Assembly: GCA_030490835.1 (NCBI GenBank)
Contig: CM059972.1
Coordinates: 55,471,563-55,535,562 of the forward strand
Length of the DNA stretch: 64,000 nt
Direction: 5' to 3'
Origin: Annona cherimola
Lineage: Eukaryota > Streptophyta > Magnoliopsida > Magnoliales > Annonaceae
The notes beneath the pieces are model-generated. The model made no database searches. It worked only from the letters and a program-made list of their open reading frames with translations, and was not told the origin of the DNA. Position numbers and translations under genes: made by a program. Shown one piece after another: positions 1-11,828 of the stretch; position 1 is the stretch's first letter, and the number at the start of each line of letters is the position of its first letter.

Positions 1-1841
1 ATCCTTGCCATCCATACCCTTTATGTGCACTCTCTAATCGCACATACATCATGTGATAAACAAATTAATATAAAAGAGAATTTTTCCTTCCATTTTTCTT
101 AGTTTAAACACTTATTTAAATATTAATTATGGTATAATCATGAAATTGAAATCCCTCAATTAAATGGTTCAAAACAGAAACTTTTCTCCTCTTGATCTCC
201 ACTTGGACGTCCCCATCACAAAATCATATAAAATAGATTTTCGAATTTTTATCCCAACCATTTGGACGTCCCTTAGTCCCTCCATAAGTGGGATATTTTA
301 CCCTTATAATTACCTATATACCTTGTTGTCTAAATCAAGTCTCATTTCCACCCTAAATGGATGAAAATTTTACCAAGTTGCTAATCCACATTCCACTCAA
401 CTATGGTTCATCATATAAGCTTGAAATTTCATAACTTTAACACTAAAACAACTCAATTAATCAATACATAATAAATGCTCAAAACAACTACATATATTTG
501 GAATCAAAATAAATTTCAACATGGATACTTGTTCCAAACAATCCTAATTCATACATATCATTTCTTTAATGCTTGAAATGAATCTCCCAACTCATTTGAC
601 ATTTAATAACCACGTCATGGCTATATAAACCATTGATTAATATTCATAAGTGAGTCAAATTTATGAAACATTACTTGAGCAAGAAACCTTTCAAATTATC
701 AAAAATCAACACATAATCAAGGTACCTACTTGAAATGTTTTTGATGTTTTCTACTTGCCCTAGTTGGGTTCTCCTCTTCTTCTCCCCTTCTTTCCTTTTT
801 TTTCTTCTTCTCCTCCCCTTGGTTGTACGTCCCTACTAATCCCTTTTTTTTCTCTACTTGTTGTCCACTAGGAATGTCCCAAGTTGCCCCATTTCTCTCT
901 TTTATATTAGTGCATTTAATCCACCATTTTCCACCTCATTTAAAGCTTAAAATTTGCATACTTATCCACTAATGTATTGTCACCATTTCACCCTTGTAAT
1001 TTCTGTTTTAAATTTTTTTTTTAACAAAAATCTGCCCAAATGTGTCCATGAAATCACATCCACAAGCTGCCCCTTTTTTTGTTTTTTTTCATGAGCATGA
1101 AAGGCTGCCCATTTCCAGCTCCATTTAACATCCCTAATTTCAGCAGCCTTTCCATGCATTTTTTGAATTTTTTGAAGTTAAAAAATTTGCCCCAAAATTC
1201 CCTTCATAGGACCCTCAAATGGGATCATTAATTGCATTGACTTTGCATTACTTGAAATCACTTTTAAAAGGTAAAAAGTCAATGGTTTTTGACCATAAGT
1301 GGTTTAGCATCTTTTCATGAGATTTAGCTTCATTAAATCCATCCATATAATAGGTCACTTTGTTTTAGTCATCCATAAAAATTTCACCTCAAAATAATCA
1401 TTCTAGTGCAAGATATAAGCATTTGAAAATGTCTCATGAAATTTTATGAAATTAAATCATTATCACCTTAATTTGATCATAATTATTATAATCCACACCA
1501 TTCATTAAGTAGAGCACGTCAATATGTGCCTACCTTCCAAATTTCACATCAATCCGCCTTATATACTTTAAGTTATAAATTTTTCAAGCAATAACCTAAT
1601 TTATCCCATAATTATCAATAATTTAACATAATTAATAGAATTAAATAATCATGCAACGCATCATTTCCTACAACTCATTTTGTCTTTTGTGCACATTAAT
1701 CCACATTGAGCAAAGGAAATTAATTTAATTACCTTACTCAGTTATTTGTCCTAATCTCATTTATTTAATTCAAAACATACAATAATAATTATTAAATTCC
1801 TAAATTACATTTATGGATCTCCAAATGTCTTAGGTATCACA
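1..1841 (+). mobile_element. Partial long LTR, family A (A1), cut by the window edge
   Basis: This is the 3' part of a long non-coding LTR that ends in ATCACA at 1841. It shares phrases with the better-bounded family A LTRs at 11829-14659 and 33137-37011, for example the CAAATTTCACATCAATCCGCC stretch near 1540 followed by a poorly conserved AT-rich tail. No ORF of note is present. The left end and left target duplication lie outside the window, so it may be a solo LTR or the 3' LTR of a full element. The first five flanking bases are CTATA. Assignment to Ty3/gypsy is inference from LTR length and TG/CA ends in the other copies. Confidence 0.55.
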
Positions 1842-3421
1842 CTATATGAGGATATTGAGAGTACATTGAGCCAATTTTGGTAAGGGGATAAGGATGGGAA
1901 ATGTAAGATGTGTTGGGGAGAGCCAACCCATGGGAAGCCATTCCTACGATTTTCTTGTGGGAAGCCTTCTATCTACCGTCTATTTTCGTTGGACTGTTTG
2001 GATTGCATGGGGCATTTTCGGAATCAAAAATATTCGGAAGGGGCATCGATCCGGCAGCTAGTATGACATGCACTTCCTCCTCTTTCTCCCCTTTCTCAAA
2101 CGCACAAAAGATGGGTGGATTTGCAGCATGAACAATGTGATTCAAGAATCACAGATCTAGTATGGTGTTCGTCTTTGGATTTGGCGTTCGATCTGCATCG
2201 TCTTCAACAGTGTTGTTCCTTATAGATTTGGCATGCCGCCATCAAACCCATGAGTGTGTCGTCTCAGATCTGATCACTTTATATAACCATCTTCTTCAAT
2301 TCGATCTGTTGCAGTAATAGCAACCCATAAAATCTGACATCTCAACACTTGCAGCAGCCATGAAAACTACTGCGCATGTTTCAATACTTGAATACTGGCA
2401 AAATAGCTTCCAATCTATAAGGGGTTTTTTACCATCATCCTTTTGGTAGGCTCCAATCACTGGAATATCTACCATCAACACCGGAACATGAGATAGGTAA
2501 ATCATCAATGGCAGCCTTTCGTCCTTGGAGGATGATGGAACACCAAATTATGGTGCTCCCATAGTGCAATAACCAAATGTGCAATGCAAAATTTTTTTAT
2601 TGATTTGATTCACGAAAATAATTTTAATGGGCTAACAAATAACCTCATGATAAGTGCATAGTTTGCAACTTTGTATATATTTGTCTTTTTTATTTTCACA
2701 CCTATTAATTATAAATTGTGTTTAAGTGTTTTATATTAATTCCTTAACTTATGAGCCTATTTGAGTCCACTACCATGTGATTATTTAGTTTCAAGTTAAA
2801 AAGATTATGAAATTATGTTGTGGAATTGAATAGCTAACGGAAATTGCTATACATTGAGGTTTATAATTTAATGCATAAAATTTTTGTAAAATTATAATTT
2901 GCTAGCTAAAAATATCATCCGCCTTTAAAAATCAAAACCCATGATAACCTCCATAATCAAGAAGACTAAGTATCGTTCATGCATTTCTTGAAGCATACTT
3001 CTCATTTATATGCATGTCGCGGCTGAGCTACATTGTTATAAATTTATTCATAAAATTTTAAAATTCAAAAATTTAAAATAATAAAAGACTGTGTGACTAA
3101 ATTTCTAATAGCATAACAGATAAAAGTAAATAATTAAGTACATTACATTTATGATTTTGAAGAAATGATAGAAAAACTCAAATTTTGATAGAAAATTTGT
3201 GGGAGATATTTTTAAAAAGAGTATTACAAAATAACCTCTTGACTTGTGAAGAAATTTCATAAGAAAAGTTTTAGAAAAAAATTACAAAAAAGCCCCTTTT
3301 GAATGAAATAGTTTGCAAAAATGCCTTATATTAGGTAGGAATTCATAGAATAAATAGAAAAGTATAATTTTCACTAAAATGAATTATTATGTATATATAT
3401 TTTGCAAAATACATAAATTAT
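1842..3421. other. Region without a recognised gene
   Basis: About 1.6 kb with two short open frames that I do not recognise (plus strand 1910-2131, minus strand 2296-2508). 1860-2560 is less AT-rich than its surroundings and reads like a decayed gene or element fragment. From 2600 the sequence is strongly AT-rich and resembles intergenic DNA. Confidence 0.4.
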
Positions 3422-3832
3422 AGTTTATTTAAATCTAAATTATAGTTTTATATCAAAAAAATTTCATTAGACTTTAGATTTGATTGAACTTTATTTAGAG
3501 GTGTTCTATAACATGAAGATTTTTTATAATTCTTTTATTCAATGTAAATATTTATTTAATTGATAGTTTTACATTGATTTCACTTGAAGTAAATAAATTT
3601 GTATTTTTATTTTAAATTAATTAATTCTAGTAAAAATAAATCACAATTATTATGCTAATACGTTAAATTTGTAATATAAACTGTAATAATATTGTTTTAT
3701 AATTTTAATAAATTTTGTTATAAAATTTCTATTAAATATAGTTATTTGCTAAATTGATTATTTAACCAATCCCAAAAAGTAATATATATTTATATATTAA
3801 ATCTAAATTCCAGTTATATATAATTTATTATT
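3422..3832. repeat. Direct repeat, copy 1 (about 410 bp)
   Basis: The stretch starting at TAGTTTATTTAAATCTAAA recurs nearly unchanged at 5695-6056 and continues at 9425-9467 after the inserted LTR pair. Shared landmarks include TTTATTTAGAGGTGTTCTA and AACCAATCCCAAAAAGTAA. The two copies lie about 2.27 kb apart in the same orientation and bracket a GC-rich island. They could be short LTRs of a small element or a local duplication. Confidence 0.7.
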
Positions 3833-4440
3833 CGCGAGAACTCTCCTCTTCCTCTGATGCCGTTTGCTCTTCCCTCTCCAGCGAGTGCACGACTTCGATT
3901 GATGAGCAACGATGGAAATAGCAAGGAAGAAGAAGATGACAAGAGGCTGGTGGGTTTTCTTCTCTCCGAAAATGGAAGAAGTAGGCGGTTGGTAGAGAGA
4001 GACCGGCGACAATAAAGCCGGTTGGTTTAAGCGGCGACCGACAACGAAGAAGAACACCTGCGACAACATTTTTTTTTAGATTCATGCGATTGGAGAATAG
4101 ATCTAGTCCGGCGAGTTGGGAATCAAAGTTAGGATGCCGGCGGCAAGTCATCGGCCGGTTCTAATCAGAGATCCAACGGCCGGCGACAAGTGGGTAGGAG
4201 CAGCTGTGGCGGCGGCGGCGGCTGCGGCTAAGGTTCGGTTTGCTGTGGAGGGTGACACACCGTGAATATCTGTCGCAACAGACAAAAATTTGGATGAAAT
4301 TTTGGCAGATTTTGTTTAGTTTAGATCTAATACTCCCGGTGTTCGATTTGGGTGATTCAAGAGTCATTTTTTATCTTTTGAGATGCTCTGGATCATGTAG
4401 ACGGTTTAGATTGGAAAAATTCAGGTAATTAAATTATAAA
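3833..4440 (+). other. GC-rich island with a short ORF, unrecognised
   Basis: A sharp rise in GC content inside very AT-rich DNA. It contains a GCG/GCT run and a small plus-strand frame from ATG at 4134 to TGA at 4263-4265 (43 residues) with an alanine run followed by KVRFAVEGDTP. The composition looks like a 5' exon or 5' UTR of a plant gene rather than LTR DNA. Overlapping minus-strand frames exist but none shows a domain. It may be a captured gene fragment; I cannot name the source. Confidence 0.4.
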
Positions 4441-5694
4441 TAGAAATAATTATGTGGACGGTTAAAATAGTGCAGATATTTTTATTTAAATGTAAATAAA
4501 AATAATATAATAATAATAATTATTTATTAAATCTATCTCAAAAAGGCACATATATTTATTTAGATTATTTAAATATAAATTATAATTTTGGGACATCTAA
4601 TTAAACCTTTATTATACTTAATTATTGAATTTATGACATATAATTGAATAATCATTTAAATTAAATATTTTCTACCAATCTATGTTCCAGGATAGTTTAA
4701 ATTACAATTCGGGACATATAATTGAACCATTCCTAAAAGGTCATATATATTTATTTTGTCTAAACCATTATTTTGTTAATTAAACATTTAAAAATACTTA
4801 ATTATTAAACTAGTACCAAAAAGTCATATATATATTTATATTATTAAATCTTAATTATAGTTATATATAATTTAAATAAATATAATTTATACAATTTATT
4901 TTTAAAAGTCAATATAATAATTATAGTTTTATATATTTATTTAAATTTTATTTTATTCAATTTAAATTAATTACAAATTTAATTGAAATAATAATTTATT
5001 ATTAATTTATAAAATAAAATTCAATGGTTGATATGTTTTAAATCAACATAATAAATTTATTACATTTATAATTAATTACTTTAATTTTTATTTTAATTCT
5101 AAATAACATTTATTTTTATTATTATACTTAATTATTAATTTTGGTACATATAAGTAAATAATCAATTAAATTAAATGTTTTGTACCAATCTAAGTTTTGG
5201 GATAGTTTAAATTATGATTTTGGGACATATAATTAATAAACATCCAAAAATACTTGATGATTAAATTAGTCCAAAAAAGTCATGTATTCGTTTAGTTTAT
5301 GTAAATTTAAACTATAGTTAAAATCTCTTGGACGGTCAGGATTATAGATCAAAAATTTTAGGCATGAGGGTAGAGGGCATAAAAAATTATTTCTTTTCAA
5401 ATTAAAATATTCAAAAAATTATTTTTTATTCTATAGGAGAAATGTGTGAACGGTATGGATCTTTGCAAATTTAAAGCACTAAAATAATCAAAATAATGAT
5501 TTTCATCAACTTCGCATAAGGTATTTATATTTGTATATTTATTTCAATTAAAATGAAAATAATAATTTATAATTAATTTTTAAGATAAAATTCAATCATT
5601 GATATTTTCTATTTTTTGTATAAACTACATAAATGTCGAAGATACAAAATACATAAGTTTAAATCAATCCCAAAAATCATATATATTTAGTTTA
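4441..5694. repeat. AT-rich DNA with degenerate internal repeats
   Basis: No gene seen. Short phrases recur in diverged form, such as ACCAATCTA...GATAGTTTAAATTA followed by GGGACATATAATT (near 4675-4725 and 5186-5235) and AAAAGTCATATATAT. This suggests an old, internally duplicated element. Confidence 0.45.
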
Positions 5695-6056
5695 TTTAAA
5701 TCTAAATTATAGTTTTATATCAAAAAATTTCATTGGACTTTAAATTTGATAGGACTTTATTTAGAGGTGTTCTATAACATGAAGATTTTCTATAAATTTT
5801 TAGTTCAATGTAAATATTTATTAAACTGATAATTTTACATTGATTTCACTTGAAGTAAATAAATTTTTATTTTTATTTTAAATTTATTAATTCTAGTAAC
5901 AATAAATCACAATTAGTATATTAATATGTTAAATTTGTAATATAAACTGTAATAATATTATTATATAATTTTAATAAATTTTATTATAAAATTTCTATTA
6001 AATGTAGTTATTTACTAAATTGATTATTTAACCAATCCCAAAAAGTAACATATATT
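5695..6056. repeat. Direct repeat, copy 2, split by an insertion
   Basis: Second copy of the 3422-3832 repeat. It breaks off at 6056 and resumes at 9425 (ATATTTATATATTAAATCTA), so the LTR pair at 6057-9424 was inserted into it. Comparison with copy 1 gives the empty site and supports the insertion borders. Confidence 0.7.
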
Positions 6057-7747
6057 TATTGGAAACAATAGTTAAAACAAAACAAATTGACTAAAGCATA
6101 AGTTTTGATGATTAACAGATACAAAATTTGAGTATGATATGATTACTAATAAATTTAATGAATGTCTTAAGGAATGAAAAATCAGCCCAAGTCGATCCCC
6201 AAGTCGACTCCAACCTTGACTTAGGGCGAAGTCGATCTCGAAGTCGACTCCACAAGCGACTTCAACAGGTACCTCAAGGATAGCATTGAAATTGGAGAGT
6301 TGAACATCCGAAGTCGCAGATGAAGTCGACTCCACTTGCGACTTGGAAGCCAAGTCGCAGATGAAGTCGACTCCAGTATCGACTTGAAGCTGCATTTTCT
6401 CTCCAGCGTTGATTTTGGGGGACAAAACATCCGAAGTCGCAGTCGAAGTCGACTCCACTTGCGACTTGAGGTCAAGTCGCAGATGAAGTCGACCCCAAAA
6501 TCGACTTGAAGTGGCGGCTTCCTCTCAAAGCTTAAATTGTGCAGCAAAACTTCTAAAGTTGCAGGCAAAGTCATCAACTTCAACATTATAAGGCAGATTC
6601 TCAATCTCAAGTACAAGTTCATTTCAAGATGAAGACAACTCAAGTTTTCCCAAACCTGAGTATATGAAGACTAATACAAGCTTAAAGCAAGCAAGGTACA
6701 TGAATTCATTCCAAATCAAAGATGATTTCGTCCATACAAGATTCAAGTTCTCTAAGTTCACAAGACTTGAAGCCAATCTAGTATAAATAAAAGTTTCTAG
6801 TATTGAAGGACAAGAAAAGGAAAGAAGTTAAGCAAGCAAGAGATAAATAAAACTGACTTGGCACAAGAAAATAACCAAGTCGCACGTCAAGTCGACTCCA
6901 AGGTCGACTTGAGGCCAAGTCTCAAACCAAGTCGACCCGGAAGATAGACTTGGAAGTTGAAGAACAGCCGAAGTCGCACACAAAGTCGACTCCAGCATGC
7001 GACTTGGGCGAAGTTGCAGACGAAGTCGACTCCACCTGCGACTTGGGGATATAATGTTCGAATTTTTGAACGTTGGACATTTATTATGCGCCAACCAACT
7101 TTATAACGTTCAAAATCTTCTCTCCTCTATATATAGACACTCAAGCAAACGTGGATACACACAATATAGAGCTGAAAAAGAGGAAAGAAGTGCTACTAAG
7201 AGCTTTTATCTACTTTTCTCTACAATTGAGTGATCTATTCTTTTTCAAAGGAAGAACAAGCTTCAAAGTTGCGGTTTGCTTCAACGAAATACGATTTGTT
7301 GCTTCTACAGATTCTTCCACGAGCTAAAGCTTGCTACACAAATCAGTAAAGTGTAGATTTCTTCTATTTTCATATTGTTGTTTGTTTTTGGTGCTTGGTT
7401 TGAGTTTGGTGGTTCAAACCAAGACATAGCAAGTAGAGTTGTGATTGGAGTGTAACTCATTACCTACTTGTGTTGATTGTATATGCCCCCTAGAGCTAGA
7501 ATCTAGAAGAGAGCGGAGGCTCTGGTTGTATATGCGTGTGAGCTTGGAAGAGTGGAGTAGGGAAAGGTTGCCCGAACCACTATAAATCTTATCTATTGCT
7601 TTTCATTTTCGCTTTCATTATCTTATTGCTCTCTATCTGTTGCATTCAAGGGGATTAAAACTTTAAAGGGGTTAAGTTTTAAATTTACCAAAGAATTTTT
7701 AAGAAACCAATTCACCCCTCCCCTTTTGGGTTTTGCCATTAACTCGG
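6057..7747 (+). mobile_element. SIRE-like LTR, first of a head-to-tail pair
   Basis: Begins TATTGG (probably from TGTTGG) at 6057. Typical phrases of plant Ty1/copia SIRE/Maximus LTRs are visible: TTTTGATGATTAACAGAT near 6102, a promoter-like CTATATATAGACAC near 7126, GTTGCCCGAACCACTATAAA near 7568, and CCAATTCACCCCTCCCCTTTTGGG near the end, quoted here only as a landmark. It ends ...AACTCGG at 7747 and is followed without a gap by the second LTR. The five bases before it are ATATT (6052-6056). There is no primer-binding site or gag/pol between this LTR and the next. Family assignment is from memory of LTR motifs, not a search. Confidence 0.7.
6187..7048. repeat. Array of hairpin-forming units in LTR 1
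   Basis: About ten copies of a 38-42 bp unit, in clusters at 6187-6515 and 6872-7048. Each has the plan AAGTCGCA-n-GAAGTCGACTCCA-n-TGCGACTTGG. The outer arms AAGTCGCA and TGCGACTT pair with each other and the centre carries the GTCGAC palindrome, so each unit can fold as a hairpin on either strand. Confidence 0.85.
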
Positions 7748-9424
7748 TGTTGGAAATATGTGGAAAACTAGCTAAAACTATATTTTGATGATTAACAAAT
7801 CCATTTGAGAATGTCTTGGCTACTAACATGTTTGGGGAAATGTTTAAGGCATATACATTTAAAGGAAAGAGAGCATGGAAGGCCAAGTCGTTCTCCAAGT
7901 CGACTCCAAGAACGACTTCAAAGAGCCAAAACTGTCCAGAGTTGAAAATGGGAGAAGAACAGGTGAAGTCGCAGGCGAAGTCGACTCCACTTGCGACTTG
8001 GGAAGCCAAGTCGCAAACGAAGTCGACTCCAGCATCGACTTCAGTCGGGAAAATCACTCCAGAGCTGAATTTGGGATGGAAGAATGACGAAGTCGCAAAC
8101 GAAGTTGACTCCAGTTGCTACTTGGGCGAAGTCGCGGACGAAGTCGACCCCAAGTGCGACTTGAGTTTTTCTAAGATCAAAGATGCAGTTTCAAGAATCA
8201 ACTTGAGTGTTTTCAATACTTAATCAAAGGTGCAAGATCAACTTAAATCTCTCAAGTTCAAGGCAAAGCTCCAAGCTTATCTCAAGATGAAGAAAATCAT
8301 GATATGACAACCAATCCAAGTTCAAGATACCAAGAAGATTCAAATCTCATGGATTCAAGGATTGCAAAACTCGGAGCAAATGAAAGCAAGAAGACTCAAT
8401 GATCCAAGATATGAAAAATGCAAAGGAATTGAAGGAATGGAGAAGCCTAAGCAAAACAAAGCAATCTCCAAAGTCTTCAAGTTCATCAAAGCCAACTGAC
8501 AAGGTGAAGTCGCACCCGAAGTCGACTTCACCTGCAACTTGGGCAAGTCGATACCCAAGTCGACCCGACCTGGAACTTGAGGTTGCAACGGAGAGGCGAA
8601 GTCGCACCCGAAGTCGACTCCATCTGCGACTTGGGCGAAGTCGCATCCGAAGTCGACTCCGCATGCGACTTGGGTCGCAACGGTCAGAATTTATTCGAAC
8701 GTTGGCGCATTTAATGCGCGCCAACCACCTTCAAACGTTCGGATTCCCTCCACAATTATAAAAGAGAGTCATTGTGGATGAGGGAAGTAGCTGAGAATCA
8801 TTAAGTGTGCTTAACTCCTATATTCAAGAGCTCTAAAGAGATCAAGCCATTCAAAGAGGAAGAACTTTGCTTCAAATTGCAAGAGCTACATTTCTGAATC
8901 TTCAAAGTCTACATTGCGAGTTCTTCTCTGCGCCAAATTGCTTCTACACATCTGTAAAGTGTAGACTCCTTTTGTTATTTCATTTGTCTGTATTGAACTT
9001 GATTTAGTTTGAGGAACTAAGATCAATTGTAAGCAAAGTAGTGTGTGATTGGAGTGGAACTCATCACCTACTTGTGCTGTGTTGTGTTGAAGCCCCCTAG
9101 AGCTGGAATCTAGAAGAGAGCAGTGACTCTAATTGTATTTGAAGAATACAATAGTGGAACCCAAGTCACAAGGAGTGTGAGCTTGGAAGAGTGGAGTAAG
9201 GAGGTTGCCCGAACCACTATAAAAATCTTGTGTGCTTGATTTATATTTCTGCTCTCTACATTATATTGCTTTCCATTTTGTTTCTTCATTAAGGGGACTG
9301 GATTAATCCGGGGTAAAGTTTCTGTTTAAGTTATAAATTTTTAAATACCCAATTCACCCCTTTCCTCTTGGGTAATTGCCATCAACTCGGGACCAACACT
9401 CGGGACCAACACTCGGGACCAACA
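7748..9424 (+). mobile_element. SIRE-like LTR, second of the pair
   Basis: Begins TGTTGG at 7748 and ends CCAACA at 9424, giving matching inverted termini. Its order of motifs follows the first LTR: TTTTGATGATTAACAAAT near 7783, hairpin array, TATAAAAGAGAG near 8758, GGTTGCCCGAACCACTATAAA near 9212. The last 40 bases hold three copies of CTCGGGACCAACA. The five bases after it are ATATT (9425-9429), identical to those before the first LTR. By eye the two LTRs differ at many positions, so they are not a fresh identical pair. Confidence 0.75.
7882..8672. repeat. Array of hairpin-forming units in LTR 2
   Basis: About nine copies of the same GAAGTCGACTCC-centred hairpin unit, clustered at 7882-8166 and 8500-8672. 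Copies vary at the spacer bases, but arms tend to stay complementary. Confidence 0.85.
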
Positions 9425-9693
9425 ATATTTATATATTAAATCTAAAATACAGTTACATATAATTTATTACAATTTTAGTTTTACAGCGTCATATATATAA
9501 TAATTTTTACAGTTTTATATATTTACATAAATTTTGATTTTATTTAATTTAAATTAGTTAATATTTTAATTATAAATTTATATATTTATTTAGTTTTAAA
9601 ATTATTTAAAGGTTTGCGTAGTTCTGAAATGAATTATTAATTATATATCTTTTGCAAAATACACAAATTAGGTAAAATATTTATAAAATATAA

Positions 9694-10670
9694 AAAATTA
9701 GATGTTGTTAGATGCTGTTAGACGCGGTTAGACGCGGTTAGATTAAGTTGATTTCATTAAATCGTATTATCTGGGTTTCAAATTCTATAATTAAGGCGTA
9801 AATGACCTTATAAGGGGCCTAGGATCATATTACATGTGTTAAATTAGGATTAACTTATTAATTTCAAAAATTAGATGCGGTTAGATACTGTTAGATGCGG
9901 TTAGACGCGGTTAGATTAAGGTGGATTTCATTAAATTGTATTATCTGGGTTTCAAATTCCTTAATTAAGGTGTAAATGACCTTATAAGGGGCCTAGGATC
10001 ATATTACAGGTGTTAAATTAGGATTAACTTATTAATTTCAAAAATTAGATGCGGTTAGATGCTGTTAGACGCGGTTAGATGCTGTTAGATTATGGTGGAT
10101 TTCATTAAATCGTATTATCTGGGCTTCAAATTCCATAATTAAGGTATAAATGATCTTATAAGGGGCCTAGGATCATATTACAGGTGTTAAATTATGATTA
10201 ACTTATTAATTTTAAAAATTAGATGCGGTTAAATGCTGTTAGATGCTGTTAGATGCGGTTAGATGCGTTAGATGCGATTAGACGCTGTTAGATTAAGGTG
10301 GATTTCATTAAATCGTATTATCTGGATTTCAAATTCCATAATTAAGGTGTAAATAACCTTATAAGGGGCCTAGGATCATATTACAGGTGTTAAATTATGA
10401 TTAACTTATTAATTTAAAAAATTAGATGCGGTTAGATGACGCTGTTAGACACGGTTAGACACTGTTAGATTAAGGTGATTTCATTAAATCGTATTATCTG
10501 AGTTTTAAATTCCGTAATTAAGGTATAAATGACGTTATAAGGGGCCTAGGATCATATTATAGGTGTTAAATTATGATTAACTTATTAATTTCAAAAATTA
10601 GATGTGGTTAGATGCTGTTAGATCCAGTTAGATGCTGTTAGATGCGGTTAGATTCTATTATATTCGGAAA
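9694..10670 (+). repeat. Tandem repeat, period about 174 bp
   Basis: Five full units and a partial sixth. The phrase AAAATTAGATG anchors each unit, with its TTA ending at 9700, 9873, 10047, 10221, 10424 and 10600, which gives periods of 173, 174, 174, 203 and 176. Each unit has a variable block of 10-bp steps (TTAGATGCGG, TTAGATGCTG, TTAGACGCGG) and a constant block containing TTTCATTAAATCGTATTATC and TTATAAGGGGCCTAGGATC. The 203-bp unit has extra 10-bp steps. Unit length is in the range of plant satellites, but the array is short. Confidence 0.9.
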
Positions 10671-11040
10671 ATAAAAAAATATTAATAAATTTTCAAAAAA
10701 TCAAGAAAAATAAAAGAAATTGTTATTTTTGAAAGTACGTTAATTACATTAACTTTAAATAATATAACATAACTCCTAATAAAAATTATATTTTCAACTT
10801 TATCAATTATAATGAAATCTTATTAAAAAATAATTTTTTGTACACAAATATTTTTAGAAATTGTCAAATAATGAAAAGTTATATCTACATACATTTTAGT
10901 AATTGATCCAGCAAATGAATGGAATAGATTGAGATTTTGTATATATATAATACAAATTTTATCAAAAAACCAAACATATTCATGTTTTTAAACAAATATA
11001 CTCACGCTGTAAAATTACCACGATGCCCTTACTTCTTTTT
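10671..11040. other. AT-rich spacer, nothing recognised
   Basis: No coding or repeat signal beyond AT-rich composition between the tandem array and the LINE remnant. Confidence 0.5.
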
Positions 11041-11828
11041 TTTCTCATGGGGAAGGCTTCCCATGGGTTGGGCCTCTGTGTTGGGTAGCTTGGAAAATAT
11101 TGTGCTTATCAAAGTCCGAGGAAGGGATTAGATTTAGAAGACTTGAAGCTTTCAACTTAGCCATGTTTGCTAAGCAAGCTTGGAGGTTAATGGAAAATCA
11201 TGATTCGATTGCCCATAAAATCTTCAATACCAGGTATTTCCCTAGAGGTGATTTATGTGACTATTCACAGAAGGCATCTGACTCTTTTACCTAGAGAAGT
11301 TTATTGAAGGCAGTTCGGTTTTTGAAGTTGGGATGACAGTGGCATGTGGGAAATGGGCAAAGCATTCTTTTCTTTAAAGATAATTGGGCTCCATCAAAAT
11401 TGCAAAAGGTGGGACCTCTTCCGCTAGAAATTAATGAGTGCAGCAAAGTTGCAGATTTCATTGATTGGATAGACCGCAGTTGGAACAAAGTTGCAATTAA
11501 AAGGTCAGTTGGTGAAGTTGGATGGAGGATTGTGAGTAACAACCCAATTCCTAGGGGCAAGGAGATTGATTACACGTTCTGGGCTTTAGAAAGGAAAGGA
11601 TTTTTTCAGTAAAATCTGCATACAAACTAGTCTTATCCACCACCCAAATAAGTGAAACAATTAACATCCAACAACGAAACTCGTCAGTCCTCAATGCTCT
11701 CTGAAAGCTTAAGATTCCACGGAAAGTGGTTGTTTTTGGATGGAGACTTATTACTACTCCTTGCCCACGAGTAAATCTTAATCATAGAGGAGTGCCAGTC
11801 CAACTTTAAGCATGTTGTGTAGGGAAGC
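11041..11828 (+). pseudogene. LINE (non-LTR retrotransposon) remnant, part 1: post-RT region
   Basis: Frames here match the stretch downstream of the reverse transcriptase domain of plant LINEs: FRRLEAFNLAMFAKQAWRL near 11130-11190, then a WxxGNGxxILFFKDNW-type motif near 11340-11390, then the start of the zinc-binding RT-associated domain (KIPRKVV-like text near 11710). Several frameshifts and stops separate these blocks, so it is dead. The remnant lacks the endonuclease and RT domains. It stops at 11828, where a solo LTR was inserted, and resumes after 14659. Family identity comes from the order of these conserved blocks. Confidence 0.75.
11824..11828. repeat. Target-site duplication GAAGC, left copy
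   Basis: GAAGC directly precedes the LTR at 11829 and is repeated at 14660-14664 directly after it, the expected 5-bp duplication of an LTR-retrotransposon integration. Confidence 0.9.

Noticed and set aside
3803..4151. Minus-strand ORFs of 88 and 107 codons over the GC-rich island
   Set aside because: They overlap each other in different frames, have no recognisable domain and reflect the GC-rich composition.
6072..7094. Overlapping minus-strand ORFs of 88-140 codons in the first SIRE-like LTR
   Set aside because: They are by-products of the AAGTCGACTCC hairpin array, which lacks stops in several frames; the peptides are simple repeats of the unit.
6187..8672. CRISPR-like array, because of regular units with variable spacers
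   Set aside because: Units are palindromic, spacers are only a few bases, and the genome is a plant; the array is part of LTRs.
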